Notes under the pieces: generated by a model
Databases searched by the model: none
Seen by the model: only the letters and a program-made list of their open reading frames with translations
What the model was told of the DNA's origin: nothing
Shown: one piece after another, positions 44,355 to 52,040 of the stretch
Layout: the number at the start of each line of letters is the position of its first letter
Numbering within the stretch: position 1 is the first letter of the stretch
Position numbers and translations under genes: made by a program
From: CAZOWW01 sp964583765
GTDB lineage: Bacteria; Actinomycetota; Actinomycetes; Actinomycetales; Kineosporiaceae
DNA: 64,000 nucleotides
NCBI GenBank assembly: GCA_964583765.1
Contig: CAZOWW010000013.1
Coordinates: 6,653 to 70,652 of the forward strand
Reading direction: 5' to 3'

Positions 44355-44783
44355 ATGACGACACAGACGCTCAGCGCCCAGGCCCAGAACTTCAACTGGC
44401 TGCTGACCCAGTTCACCGACAACGACGCCTTCGTGGAGCAGACGATCGCGGTCTCGGCGGACGGACTGCTGATGGCGGCGTCCTCCAACGTGGACCGCTC
44501 CGCCGTGGACCGGTTGGCCGCGGTCGTCTCGGGCATGCGAAGCCTGGCGGACAGCGCAGCCCACGTCATGGGCAAGGGCAACCTGAATCAGGTCATCGTC
44601 GAGATGGACCACGGCTACCTGTTCGTCAGCGCGATCAGCGGTGGCTCCGTGCTGGGCGTGCTCACCGGACGGGACGCCGACCTTGCCGCAATCGGCTACG
44701 AGATGGCTCTCCTCGTGGAACGTGTCGGCGGCACGCTGACACCGGAGTTGGTGGCCGAGCTCAAGAACGGGCTGGCCGGATGA
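44355..44783 (+). CDS. cvnB: CvnB-type roadblock/LC7 domain protein
   Basis: 142 residues, a single roadblock/LC7 domain (NFNWLLTQFTDND, AVSADGLLMAAS, SVLGVLTGRDADLA). In conservons CvnB associates with the GTPase CvnD and acts as a regulator of its nucleotide state. Purine-rich AAGAAGAGAG before the ATG; its stop overlaps cvnC (ATGA). Confidence 0.95.
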   Translation: MTTQTLSAQAQNFNWLLTQFTDNDAFVEQTIAVSADGLLMAASSNVDRSAVDRLAAVVSGMRSLADSAAHVMGKGNLNQVIVEMDHGYLFVSAISGGSVLGVLTGRDADLAAIGYEMALLVERVGGTLTPELVAELKNGLAG

Positions 44784-45214
44784 CGATCCACGACGACGGC
44801 GCCGACAGCGAGCCGTTCGCCCGCCCGTTCCTGGGCGCGAACGTCTCGGCCGGGGGCGCGGGTACGGACAGCCACCACCGAGAGGAGGCCGAGGCCGTCC
44901 GACCGTACTTCGTCACCGGCGGCCGTGTTCATGACAGCCTGGTGGGTTTCGACACGATCTACGCCCTGACTGCTCAGGGCTCGGCCTCGCTGGCGCACCT
45001 CACGTTCGAGTTGCGCCGGATCGCCGAACTGTGCCGCACCCCGCAGTCCGTGGCCGAGATCTCGGCCTTGCTCAGCCTGCCCCTCGGTGTCGCCATGGTG
45101 CTCGCGCACGATCTCGCGCAGCGATCCCACCTCAGCGCCACTGCCATCGTGCCCGACCCCGCGTCGGACCCCGCGCTCATCACCAGGGTGATCAATGCTG
45201 TCCACAGACTCTGA
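44780..45214 (+). CDS. cvnC: CvnC-type DUF742 protein
   Basis: 144 residues. DUF742 domain with VRPYFVTGGRV, FELRRIAELC and the HTH-like PQSVAEISALLSLPLGVAMVLAHDL. Function within conservons is undefined, possibly bridging CvnA and CvnD. Overlaps cvnB by 4 bp and cvnD by 20 bp. Confidence 0.94.
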   Translation: MTIHDDGADSEPFARPFLGANVSAGGAGTDSHHREEAEAVRPYFVTGGRVHDSLVGFDTIYALTAQGSASLAHLTFELRRIAELCRTPQSVAEISALLSLPLGVAMVLAHDLAQRSHLSATAIVPDPASDPALITRVINAVHRL

Positions 45215-45794
45215 GGCTCCTGCCGCCGGGACCCGCGCGCCGGTACCCGTAAAGATCATCGTCGCCGGCGGTTTCGGCGTGGGGAAGACCACGCTGGTCG
45301 GCGCCATCTCCGAGATCCCGCCGCTGACCACCGAGGCCGCGATGACCTCCCTGGCCGTGGGCGTCGACGACGTCGACGCGGTCTCGACCAAGACGACCAC
45401 CACCGTGGCCATGGACTTCGGCCGGATCACGGTCGACGAGTCCCTACGCCTGTACCTGTTCGGCACGCCCGGACAGGACCGGTTCGGCTTCATGTGGAAC
45501 GAGCTGACCTCCGGTGCCCTCGGCGCGATCGTGCTCGTGGACAGCCGGCGGATCGACGACTCCTTCCCCGCCATCGACTACTTCGAGAGCCGCAAACTCC
45601 CGTTCGTGGTCGCCGTGAACCGATTCGCCGGTTCACTCATCCACGATCTGGAGGAAGTCCGCTCGGCCCTCGACGTCGACGTCGACGTCCCGGTGGTCGG
45701 CACGGACGCACGGTCACGCGAGGCCGTCAAGGTCACCCTGCTGGCTCTCCTCGATGTGGTGCTGCAGCGGGCCCTGGCCCGTCAAGCCGGATAG
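45195..45794 (+). CDS. cvnD: CvnD-type small GTPase
   Basis: 199 residues. G1 GGFGVGKTTLV, switch/G3 LFGTPGQDRFGFMW, and G4 VAVNRF. MglA/Ras-like conserved ATP/GTP-binding protein that switches with CvnB. Starts inside the end of cvnC (20-bp overlap), a common arrangement in this family. Confidence 0.95.
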   Translation: MLSTDSEAPAAGTRAPVPVKIIVAGGFGVGKTTLVGAISEIPPLTTEAAMTSLAVGVDDVDAVSTKTTTTVAMDFGRITVDESLRLYLFGTPGQDRFGFMWNELTSGALGAIVLVDSRRIDDSFPAIDYFESRKLPFVVAVNRFAGSLIHDLEEVRSALDVDVDVPVVGTDARSREAVKVTLLALLDVVLQRALARQAG

Positions 45795-45806
45795 GACTGG
45801 CACACC

Positions 45807-46169
45807 ATGCATGACGTCGACCGCCCGATGCGCAGGCTCGAGATCGCCGCACGGTTGGAGGAACTGCGCCGCCGCCAGGCAGAGCAGCTCCGGGCCGAGG
45901 CGGAATCCACGTCGGACCTGAACTCACCGGGCGGCCCGGGGGCACCCGAGGCTCGGCAGGATGCCGCCCCCCCGCCGCAATCCGGTCAGGACCCTGCAGA
46001 GGGAACTCCGGTGGCGGCCGTTGGTGGTGACCAGGTCGACTCCGGTTCCGACCTGGTCACCACTCAGCGGGACGACGACGGGTCGGACGTCGAGGAGGAC
46101 GAGGGAACCTCGGCCGCCTCGACGATCGCCGACCTGTTGCGCAATGGAGTCAGCGACCTGCTCCGCTGA
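45807..46169 (+). CDS. Fifth conservon-linked protein, small and acidic with N-terminal coiled coil
   Basis: 120 residues. N-terminal helix (about 5-33, RRLEIAARLEELRRRQAEQL), a disordered acidic middle (Pro/Gly/Asp/Glu), and a short C-terminal helix (TIADLLRNGVSDLLR). Twelve bases after cvnD, with AGGA upstream of the ATG, so almost certainly in the same transcript. Not recognised; not part of the canonical cvnABCD set. An adaptor role is inferred from position only. Confidence 0.75.
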   Translation: MHDVDRPMRRLEIAARLEELRRRQAEQLRAEAESTSDLNSPGGPGAPEARQDAAPPPQSGQDPAEGTPVAAVGGDQVDSGSDLVTTQRDDDGSDVEEDEGTSAASTIADLLRNGVSDLLR

Positions 46170-46196
46170 CCCGGCGGAGCAGGCTCGACGTTCCGG

Positions 46197-46224
46197 GGCC
46201 GGCAGGATGTACGTCCTGCCGGCC
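46197..46224 (+). terminator. Terminator of the conservon operon
   Basis: GGCCGGCAGGA / TCCTGCCGGCC, perfect 11-bp arms, six-base loop TGTACG, 28 bp past the last stop. Confidence 0.8.
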
Positions 46225-46290
46225 CTGTGGTGTGCTCAACCCTGCGGTGTGCTCAGCCCTGTGGCGCGCTCAGCCCTGTGGCGTGCCCGA
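46223..46290 (+). repeat. Four tandem 17-bp units
   Basis: CCCTGTGGTGTGCTCAA-like units directly after the conservon terminator, in the gap between convergent genes; each copy differs by one to four bases. Confidence 0.85.
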
Positions 46291-46315
46291 GGTCCGTGCA
46301 GGTGACGTGCGGGGC

Positions 46316-48652
46316 TCACTCCCCCGTGAGCGAGGCGAACGCGGTGAGCACCTGGTCCGCGGTCACGAACCGGCCGTACCGCTCCTCCTCACGCCGACGC
46401 AGCTCGGGGAAGCCGTCCAGCACCTGGGCGAGATCCGCCGGCCCGTACCCGAGCAGCACCGCGTGCGCGGCGTCCAGTTCGGCCAGAGCGCGGGCCCGCC
46501 GCGGCGCGGCGAGATGCACCGGAAGATCAGGGATCGGCCCCCGCGGCACCGCCTCGACCCCGAGCTCCGCCAACTCGTCCGCGAACGGTTCCAGACCCGG
46601 CGCCCAGACCACGGCCTCGGCCAACCGGTCGAGCACCCACGCGCCCACGCTGCGGTCCGGCGCCCAGGCGGCCGGCCGGTCGTACGCCTCGGGCGGTGGC
46701 AACGGCAACTGCTCGAGCTTGAAGAAGTTCAGGTTGGCCCCCGCATGCTTCTGCCGTGCGGCATGGTCGACCGGCAGGCTGGCCAGCGCGGCCAGGAGCA
46801 GCGGCAGCCGGGGGGCGGAGAGCAGGGGCAGGGAGTTGCCCACCCCGAGCACCGGCAGCACACACGGCAGGAGCGTGCGAGGTGCGCTCGACACCGTGAC
46901 GTTGCGGTAGCCGGCGAGCCAGCCACGCCGGCAGAGTTCCCCGTAGCGCCGCTCGGCGAGCTCGGCGGGCACCCAGTACCGGGGATCCTGCCCCGGACGC
47001 AGGCCGGCCCGGTGGTCGAGCAGCCCGGCGTACTTCGCCTCCCACAACGGCGTCAGACCGGGCGCGGGGGCCGGGGCGAACCATCGGGCCTCACGGGTCA
47101 TGTGCAGGGGGGTGACCAGCCGCACCTGCCACGGGCTGTCCAGGACAACACCCGTGTCGCGGTCCCGGCGCACCAGCACCGGGCACCGCCGGTGGGCGGC
47201 TACGACGATCCGCGCGTCCTCCCCGGAACGGAACGGGGGCAGGTTCGGTGTGTTGGGGTTGAGCAGCCGCAGGGTCGCCGCGTCCAGGCGCCAACCCGGA
47301 CCGGCCGGAGCCGCGGGATCGTGCACCCCGACGCAGATCTCGACCCCGGGGATCTCGGGCTCCGCCCCGGTTCCGCGCCGCCCACCCCGTTCGACCACGC
47401 CTGTTTCGTCCGCCCCGCCCGGCTCCCGCTCGTGCGGACCACTCCGCAGGTCCACCAGGGCCACGGGCACCCGCTCGCTGACCCCCGCGAAGATCGGGGT
47501 GTCCGGGGTGAGGAACTGGATGCGGGCGAGGCTGCCCGCGGCGACCAGCGCCTCGACGAGGCGGGAGGCCGAACGATCGGTGGCCATGCCCGCGGGCACG
47601 ATCAGGCAGGCGCTGCCCCCCGGCGCGAGCAGCCGCCAGCAGGTCTCGACGAACAACAGGTACGCGTTGAGCTCACCGGCCGCGGTGAGCGGATGTCGTC
47701 CGGCCGTGCGCAGTTCCCGCGAGGTGGCGGCCCAGCGCCCGCGCAGGTCCTCCGGCGGCGCCCCCGGCCAGTCCCGGGCGATCACGCTCAGCCGCTCCCA
47801 CGGCGGGTTGGCCACCACCACGTCGAACCCGCCGCGCCAGCCGGTCACCGGTTCGGGCACGGCGCCCGGCAGGTCGAGGACCTCGGGGAAGCACCGGTGC
47901 CAGGCCCAGCGCGGTTCCGCGGACAGCGGCTCCGGCAGTTCCGGATCCGGCAGCGCCGGTACCGGCCCGACCAGGGCATCGGCGACCACGATCCTGGCCG
48001 CGAGGTCTCCGGGCGTGCAGGCATGCCCGGCCTCGGTGAGCTCCGCGGCGAGCAGCCCTCGGGCCAGGGCCACGGCGACGGGATCGCAGTCCACCCCGTA
48101 GAGCGACCCGGCCACCCGGTGCGCGGGAACTCCCCTGGCCAGCAGGGCTGCTGCCCCGGCCCGCAGCAGGGCACCGCTCCCACAGGCCGGATCGACCAGG
48201 CGGGGGACCTGGGCCCCCGTGACCGCCGCGTCGGCCCGGACCCCGTCGCCGTCGCCCGTCGCCATGGCGACGACCCGCTCGGCCACGACCCGCGCCAGCC
48301 AGGCGGGGGTGGCGAAGGCGCCGCGCGCACGGCGCTCCCCCGATCCCGCCGTCGTCAGCACGACCTCGCCGCGGTCGTCGATCCCCGGAACAGCCAGGAG
48401 CAACCGGGGGTACTCCTCGGCGAGGGCACGAACCACGGGCAGGTCGCCGGCGGCCCAGGCCTCGTCGAGACAGGTCCGCACGGCGGCGTCCCGCCAGGCG
48501 TTCGGATCCGCGAGCAGGGAGGGATCGTCCTCGGCCAGGGCGTGCGCGGCACCGCTGACCCGCGCCCCGAGCAGGGACAACACCGCACCCGGGGGCACCC
48601 AGCGTCGTACCCGTCCAGCCCGCGTCCCGGCCCGTGCCGCCGGGGTGGTCAC
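46316..48652 (-). CDS. Orphan Eco57I-like N6-adenine DNA methyltransferase
   Basis: 778 residues. Helical N-terminal region (about 1-105), motif X-like GAFATP (111), motif I DPACGSG (154-160), YGVDCDPVAV, motif IV NPPW (282-285), then a long C-terminal region likely for target recognition (NFFKLEQLPLPPPE). It resembles the MTase part of type IIG/BREX PglX-like or Eco57I enzymes, but no nuclease domain or neighbouring restriction gene is visible. The GTG at 48652 overlaps the tandem-Nudix stop (GTGA). Could be a solitary epigenetic MTase, an anti-phage component or a non-DNA SAM enzyme. Confidence 0.85.
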   Translation of the reverse strand: MTTPAARAGTRAGRVRRWVPPGAVLSLLGARVSGAAHALAEDDPSLLADPNAWRDAAVRTCLDEAWAAGDLPVVRALAEEYPRLLLAVPGIDDRGEVVLTTAGSGERRARGAFATPAWLARVVAERVVAMATGDGDGVRADAAVTGAQVPRLVDPACGSGALLRAGAAALLARGVPAHRVAGSLYGVDCDPVAVALARGLLAAELTEAGHACTPGDLAARIVVADALVGPVPALPDPELPEPLSAEPRWAWHRCFPEVLDLPGAVPEPVTGWRGGFDVVVANPPWERLSVIARDWPGAPPEDLRGRWAATSRELRTAGRHPLTAAGELNAYLLFVETCWRLLAPGGSACLIVPAGMATDRSASRLVEALVAAGSLARIQFLTPDTPIFAGVSERVPVALVDLRSGPHEREPGGADETGVVERGGRRGTGAEPEIPGVEICVGVHDPAAPAGPGWRLDAATLRLLNPNTPNLPPFRSGEDARIVVAAHRRCPVLVRRDRDTGVVLDSPWQVRLVTPLHMTREARWFAPAPAPGLTPLWEAKYAGLLDHRAGLRPGQDPRYWVPAELAERRYGELCRRGWLAGYRNVTVSSAPRTLLPCVLPVLGVGNSLPLLSAPRLPLLLAALASLPVDHAARQKHAGANLNFFKLEQLPLPPPEAYDRPAAWAPDRSVGAWVLDRLAEAVVWAPGLEPFADELAELGVEAVPRGPIPDLPVHLAAPRRARALAELDAAHAVLLGYGPADLAQVLDGFPELRRREEERYGRFVTADQVLTAFASLTGE

Positions 48653-50058
48653 CGAGGAGCCCGCTCGGGAGGCAGGCGCAGCGCGTCCACCACCTGCTGG
48701 GCCAGATGGCCCAGGTGCACGGAGGGCATCCGGTCCAGGGGGATCCAGGCGACCTCGGCCGTGGTGCCGCCCACCTCGACCACGCGTGCCTCCCCGGGCT
48801 CCAGTTCGACGGAGTAGAGCACCCACACCCCGTGGAAGTCCTCCAGGCGCCCGCTGGGCGAGTGCCCGGTGAAGTGCCGACTGCCCACGGTCATGAGCCG
48901 ACAGGACCGCAGCCGCAGGCCGGTCTCCTCCCAGATCTCCCGGTGCAGGGCGTCCTCGGGTTGCTCCCCGACATCGATCCCGCCCCCCGGCAGGGTCCAC
49001 AGCACGGGAGAGTCCCAACCGGCCAGGCGCGTGAGCAGCACCGACGAGTCGCGCACGGCCAGACCGTAGGCCGCGACCCGCTGGACGCGGGGTGGTGGCA
49101 GTTCCAGCCCGAGCGCACGCCCCCCGAGCGCGCGCGCCCCGAGGCCACGCGGCCCGCCGTGAGCTCGTCCCCCCGGACCTGACACCGATGCCCGAGGCGG
49201 TCCCGGACCCGTGGGTACTCCGGAGGGCTCCTGCTTCCGGCGGGGGTTCGCGGGACTCCCGTTCCGGACCGGACCAGGTCCTCCCCCCGAACCGTCGGAC
49301 GCCGCGACCAACCGGGCGACGAAGGGTGCGACGACCAGGTTGCCGTCCAGATCGTGAAAGGCGACAGTGCCCAACGTCCGGGGGTCGAGCGCATCGTGCC
49401 CGTCCCCGCGAGAGGGCGCTCCCTCGGTGTGGGCGGTGTGGGCGAGCTCGTGCGCCGGTCCCGGTCGGGCCACGCCGGGACCGGCGGGCGGGGACACCTC
49501 GCCGTCCGGGGTGAGCAGGTCCGGTGAGTCCGGGGTGAGCAGTTCCAGTGAGTACAGAATGCGCACGACCTCGTCGGGGGGCCCTACCGTCCGCTCGACC
49601 CCGTCGGATCGTCCGGCGGGTTCTCTCACTTCGAGGAGACCGGCTCCCACCTCAAGGGGCTCGGCCCCGACCGCGGGGAGACCGGCTCCGGGCGACCCGG
49701 CCTCCGTGGCTCCGACCTCAGGTGACCCGGTCTGCGTGGCCCCGGCCTGGGCGGACCCCGTGTCGGTGAGCCCCGGGAGTGTGTCGGTGAGCCCCGGGAG
49801 CGTGTCGGTGAGCCCGGGCAGCGTGTCGGTGAGCACAGAGAGCACGGAACGTACCCGCACCGCCCGTCCGAGCCGCGCCGAGACGAGGCGCACCACCGCG
49901 GCCTCGGGTACCTCCCCGTGCTGGATCAGTCCGCCGGGGAGCGACCAGACCTGATGTCCTTCCCAGTCCCCGAGAACGAGCAGGACCCGGCCACGCGCAT
50001 CACGCACACAACCGTGCACCGCGACCCGACGACGAACCACCCGTGGGCCGTGATCCAT
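48649..50058 (-). CDS. Tandem Nudix protein, first domain degenerate
   Basis: 469 residues. The N-terminal Nudix fold (about 8-80) keeps WSLPGGLIQHGEV but its box reads RLVSARLG where REVxEExG is expected, so the metal-binding Glu residues are lost. A long Pro/Gly/Ala/Thr insert follows with LTDTLPG repeats. The C-terminal Nudix domain is intact (LPGGGIDVGEQPEDALHREIWEETGL, about 355-381). The intact domain should hydrolyse a nucleoside-diphosphate-linked substrate; the first may bind only. Coupled by GTGA to the methyltransferase gene. Confidence 0.87.
   Translation of the reverse strand: MDHGPRVVRRRVAVHGCVRDARGRVLLVLGDWEGHQVWSLPGGLIQHGEVPEAAVVRLVSARLGRAVRVRSVLSVLTDTLPGLTDTLPGLTDTLPGLTDTGSAQAGATQTGSPEVGATEAGSPGAGLPAVGAEPLEVGAGLLEVREPAGRSDGVERTVGPPDEVVRILYSLELLTPDSPDLLTPDGEVSPPAGPGVARPGPAHELAHTAHTEGAPSRGDGHDALDPRTLGTVAFHDLDGNLVVAPFVARLVAASDGSGGGPGPVRNGSPANPRRKQEPSGVPTGPGPPRASVSGPGGRAHGGPRGLGARALGGRALGLELPPPRVQRVAAYGLAVRDSSVLLTRLAGWDSPVLWTLPGGGIDVGEQPEDALHREIWEETGLRLRSCRLMTVGSRHFTGHSPSGRLEDFHGVWVLYSVELEPGEARVVEVGGTTAEVAWIPLDRMPSVHLGHLAQQVVDALRLPPERAPR
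49760..49834 (-). repeat. 21-bp minisatellite encoding LTDTLPG in the tandem-Nudix gene
   Basis: Units at 49760-49780, 49781-49801, 49802-49822 and a partial 49823-49834 (GTGTCGGTGAGCCCCGGGAG on the plus strand). In frame, inserted in the first Nudix fold region. Confidence 0.9.
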
Positions 50059-50520
50059 CCCGCCACGATAGACGTCCCACGCCGTGTACGCCGAACTTCA
50101 CACAGTGTGTGGTGAATCCGACTTCCCGACGGACGGACAGTGACTACCCACGACCTCTGTTGAATGATCATTCACGGAACACGTAGGATGACCATACGCA
50201 GAGGGCGGGGAGGACGAATCCCCCCCGCCCCCGGGCCCGGTCCACCACGGGCCCAGCCGGCTCGTCCGGCCTCACGAACCGCGTGGCCGTCGACAGTGTC
50301 GGGGGCCACACCGGTCGTCTCCTGAACGTAAGCCGTGAGCTTCACCACCACCCGGGACCAAGGTCTAGACACTCTGCACTCTGTGCAGGTCGAGGTGGAC
50401 TGCAGGTATCTCGGTCAGGTCGTGTCGTGTCCGACCCGCCTCGAACGACAGCACGTGCGATACGGGGCTGACTCCGGGCAAGCCGGACCGGGGCGAACGC
50501 GGACCGACTAGGCTTCTCGG
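50059..50520. other. Divergent region between two Nudix genes
   Basis: 462 bp. Contains the palindrome/promoter at 50159-50198, an imperfect inverted repeat TTCACACAGTGTGTGGTGAA near 50096-50116, and two GC-rich hairpins (GGGCGGGG.../CCCCCGCCC near 50202-50229; GGGCCCG/CGGGCCC near 50235-50255). No convincing protein gene; a 45-codon ORF from 50188 looks fortuitous. Confidence 0.5.
50159..50198 (+). promoter_or_regulatory. Promoter with a perfect 14-bp palindromic operator
   Basis: TGAATGATCATTCA at 50161-50174 is a perfect palindrome, of a type used by TetR-family repressors. It overlaps TTGAAT (50159-50164), which with an 18-bp spacer and TAGGAT (50183-50188) forms a plausible promoter directed away from the tandem-Nudix gene, into a hairpin-rich stretch without an obvious ORF. 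Confidence 0.5.
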
Positions 50521-51102
50521 ATGGCGATCCGACGGCAGGTCGACGTCCCTGGTCCGCTCCATGCGCTGGCGCTGCGCGTCTTCCGGCACCTGCCCCGGTG
50601 GGCCCGACTGTTCGTGGTGCGCACCATCGCGCCCGGCCACACCGTGGGGGCCATCTGCTTCCTCGAGCACGAGGGCAAGGTCCTGCTGCTGTGGCAACGC
50701 CATCGCGAGGGATGGACTCTGCCCGGTGGGCTGCTCGACCGCGGTGAGACGGCAGCGCAGGCCGTGGTGCGCGAGGTCCGGGAGGAGACCGGACTGACCA
50801 TCACGGTGCGTGAGGCGCTGACCGTGGTCGTCGAGCCCGGGAGCCGCCGGGTGGATGTCATCTTCCACGTCCCGATGCCCTCGATGCCACCGATCCTCGC
50901 CCGGGGCGAAGCCCTGCGGGCCGCGTGGAAGCACGTCAGCGAGGCAGGCACGCTCGACGGTCCGACCCAGGGCGCCTTCGAGGCGTTCGCCCGGGCCACT
51001 GCCACCCAGGGGCACGCCGGCACGTGGATCGCACCCACCGCATCGCCGGTACCCGAGCCTGCGTCTTCGGCGCCGACCCCTGCGACGGACGAGCCCCGGT
51101 GA
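50521..51102 (+). CDS. Nudix hydrolase
   Basis: 193 residues. Nudix box LPGGLLDRGETAAQAVVREVREETGL intact (about 67-92). Substrate not predictable. No Shine-Dalgarno; TAGGCT (50509-50514) ends six bases before the ATG, so the mRNA is probably leaderless. Its stop overlaps the next gene (GTGA), forming a three-gene coupled operon with the nucleotidyltransferase and phosphatase. Confidence 0.93.
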   Translation: MAIRRQVDVPGPLHALALRVFRHLPRWARLFVVRTIAPGHTVGAICFLEHEGKVLLLWQRHREGWTLPGGLLDRGETAAQAVVREVREETGLTITVREALTVVVEPGSRRVDVIFHVPMPSMPPILARGEALRAAWKHVSEAGTLDGPTQGAFEAFARATATQGHAGTWIAPTASPVPEPASSAPTPATDEPR

Positions 51103-52040
51103 CTCCTCCGCGGGCCGGCCTGGCCGGGGTCGTCCTGGCCGCGGGGGCCGGCACCAGGCTGCGTCCGCTCACCGACCTGCGCCCCAAGGCGCTCTGCCCG
51201 GTCGGTGGCCTTCCCCTGCTGGAACGGGCCCTGCGGGCTGCGGAGGCGTTCGCCGGCCACGGCCCCGAGCACGTCGCGGTGAACGCCCACCACCATGCCG
51301 ACGCCGTGATCCGGTTCTGCCGGGGCCGGGCGACCGTCTCCCGCGAACTCCCGCGGGCGCTGGGCACGGCGGGAGCACTCGGTGCCCTGCGCCCCTGGAT
51401 CGGCGGCCGCGACGTCCTGGTCGTCAACGCCGACGTCTACCTGCCCGAGGGCCCGGAGGGCCTGACCGACGGTTGGGACGGCGAGCGCAGTCGCCTGCTC
51501 TGTGCGCCCGCCACGGGCCGGGTCGACTTCCGGCACCCCGTGGCCGGACCGGTCCGCTACGTCGGGGTCTGCCTGCTGCCCTGGGACGCGGTGCGGCAAC
51601 TGGCCCCGGTCCCGAGCGGACTGTACGAGGTGCTCTGGCGGGCCCAGCACGCCGAGGGCGCACTCGACCTGCACCTGCTGCCCGAGGGCCGCACCGTGCT
51701 GGACTGCGGCACTCCCTCGGACTACCTGCGAGCCAACCTGCACGCGAGCGGCGGGACGAGCGTCGTGGGTGAGGATGCGCAGGTGCTCGGTGACCTCGAA
51801 CGCTGCGTGGTCTGGGAAGGCGCGTGGGTGGGACCCGAGGAGCACCTCGTCGAGTGCGTGCGGGCCGGGGACCGGGCCACGCCGATCACGGTGCCCGCAC
51901 CCCTCACGGACAGCACCTCGCCGTCACGAGCAAAGCACACCTCGCCGTCACCGGCAGAGCGCACCTCACCGGATCCGGAACGCGCGGCGGCCGCGGAATC
52001 CACGGGCCCGCAGGGCCTTCGGGCGGTCCGGGCCCGGTGA
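51099..52040 (+). CDS. Sugar-nucleotide nucleotidyltransferase family protein
   Basis: 313 residues. Rossmann-like NTP transferase: LAAGAGTRLRPLT (G-loop), RPKALCPVGGLPLL, LGTAGALGAL, VVNADVYLP, GTPSDYLRANLHASGG. Resembles mannose-1-phosphate guanylyltransferase or MurNAc-1-P uridylyltransferase proteins; substrate uncertain. A C-terminal disordered Ser/Thr/Pro tail (about 270-313) is present. GTG start overlaps the Nudix stop; its stop overlaps the next gene (GTGA). Confidence 0.9.
   Translation: MTPPRAGLAGVVLAAGAGTRLRPLTDLRPKALCPVGGLPLLERALRAAEAFAGHGPEHVAVNAHHHADAVIRFCRGRATVSRELPRALGTAGALGALRPWIGGRDVLVVNADVYLPEGPEGLTDGWDGERSRLLCAPATGRVDFRHPVAGPVRYVGVCLLPWDAVRQLAPVPSGLYEVLWRAQHAEGALDLHLLPEGRTVLDCGTPSDYLRANLHASGGTSVVGEDAQVLGDLERCVVWEGAWVGPEEHLVECVRAGDRATPITVPAPLTDSTSPSRAKHTSPSPAERTSPDPERAAAAESTGPQGLRAVRAR

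Noticed and set aside
41961..44612. 883-codon open frame antisense to cvnA
   Set aside because: Low-complexity, His/Gly/Arg-rich translation typical of the reverse of a high-GC gene; cvnA has clear motifs.
46232..48817. 861-codon open frame opposite the methyltransferase gene
   Set aside because: Shadow of a gene with intact DPACGSG and NPPW motifs; no homology-like features of its own.
50188..50325. 45-codon plus-strand ORF downstream of the palindrome
   Set aside because: No ribosome site, Pro/Arg/Gly-rich composition from GC hairpins.
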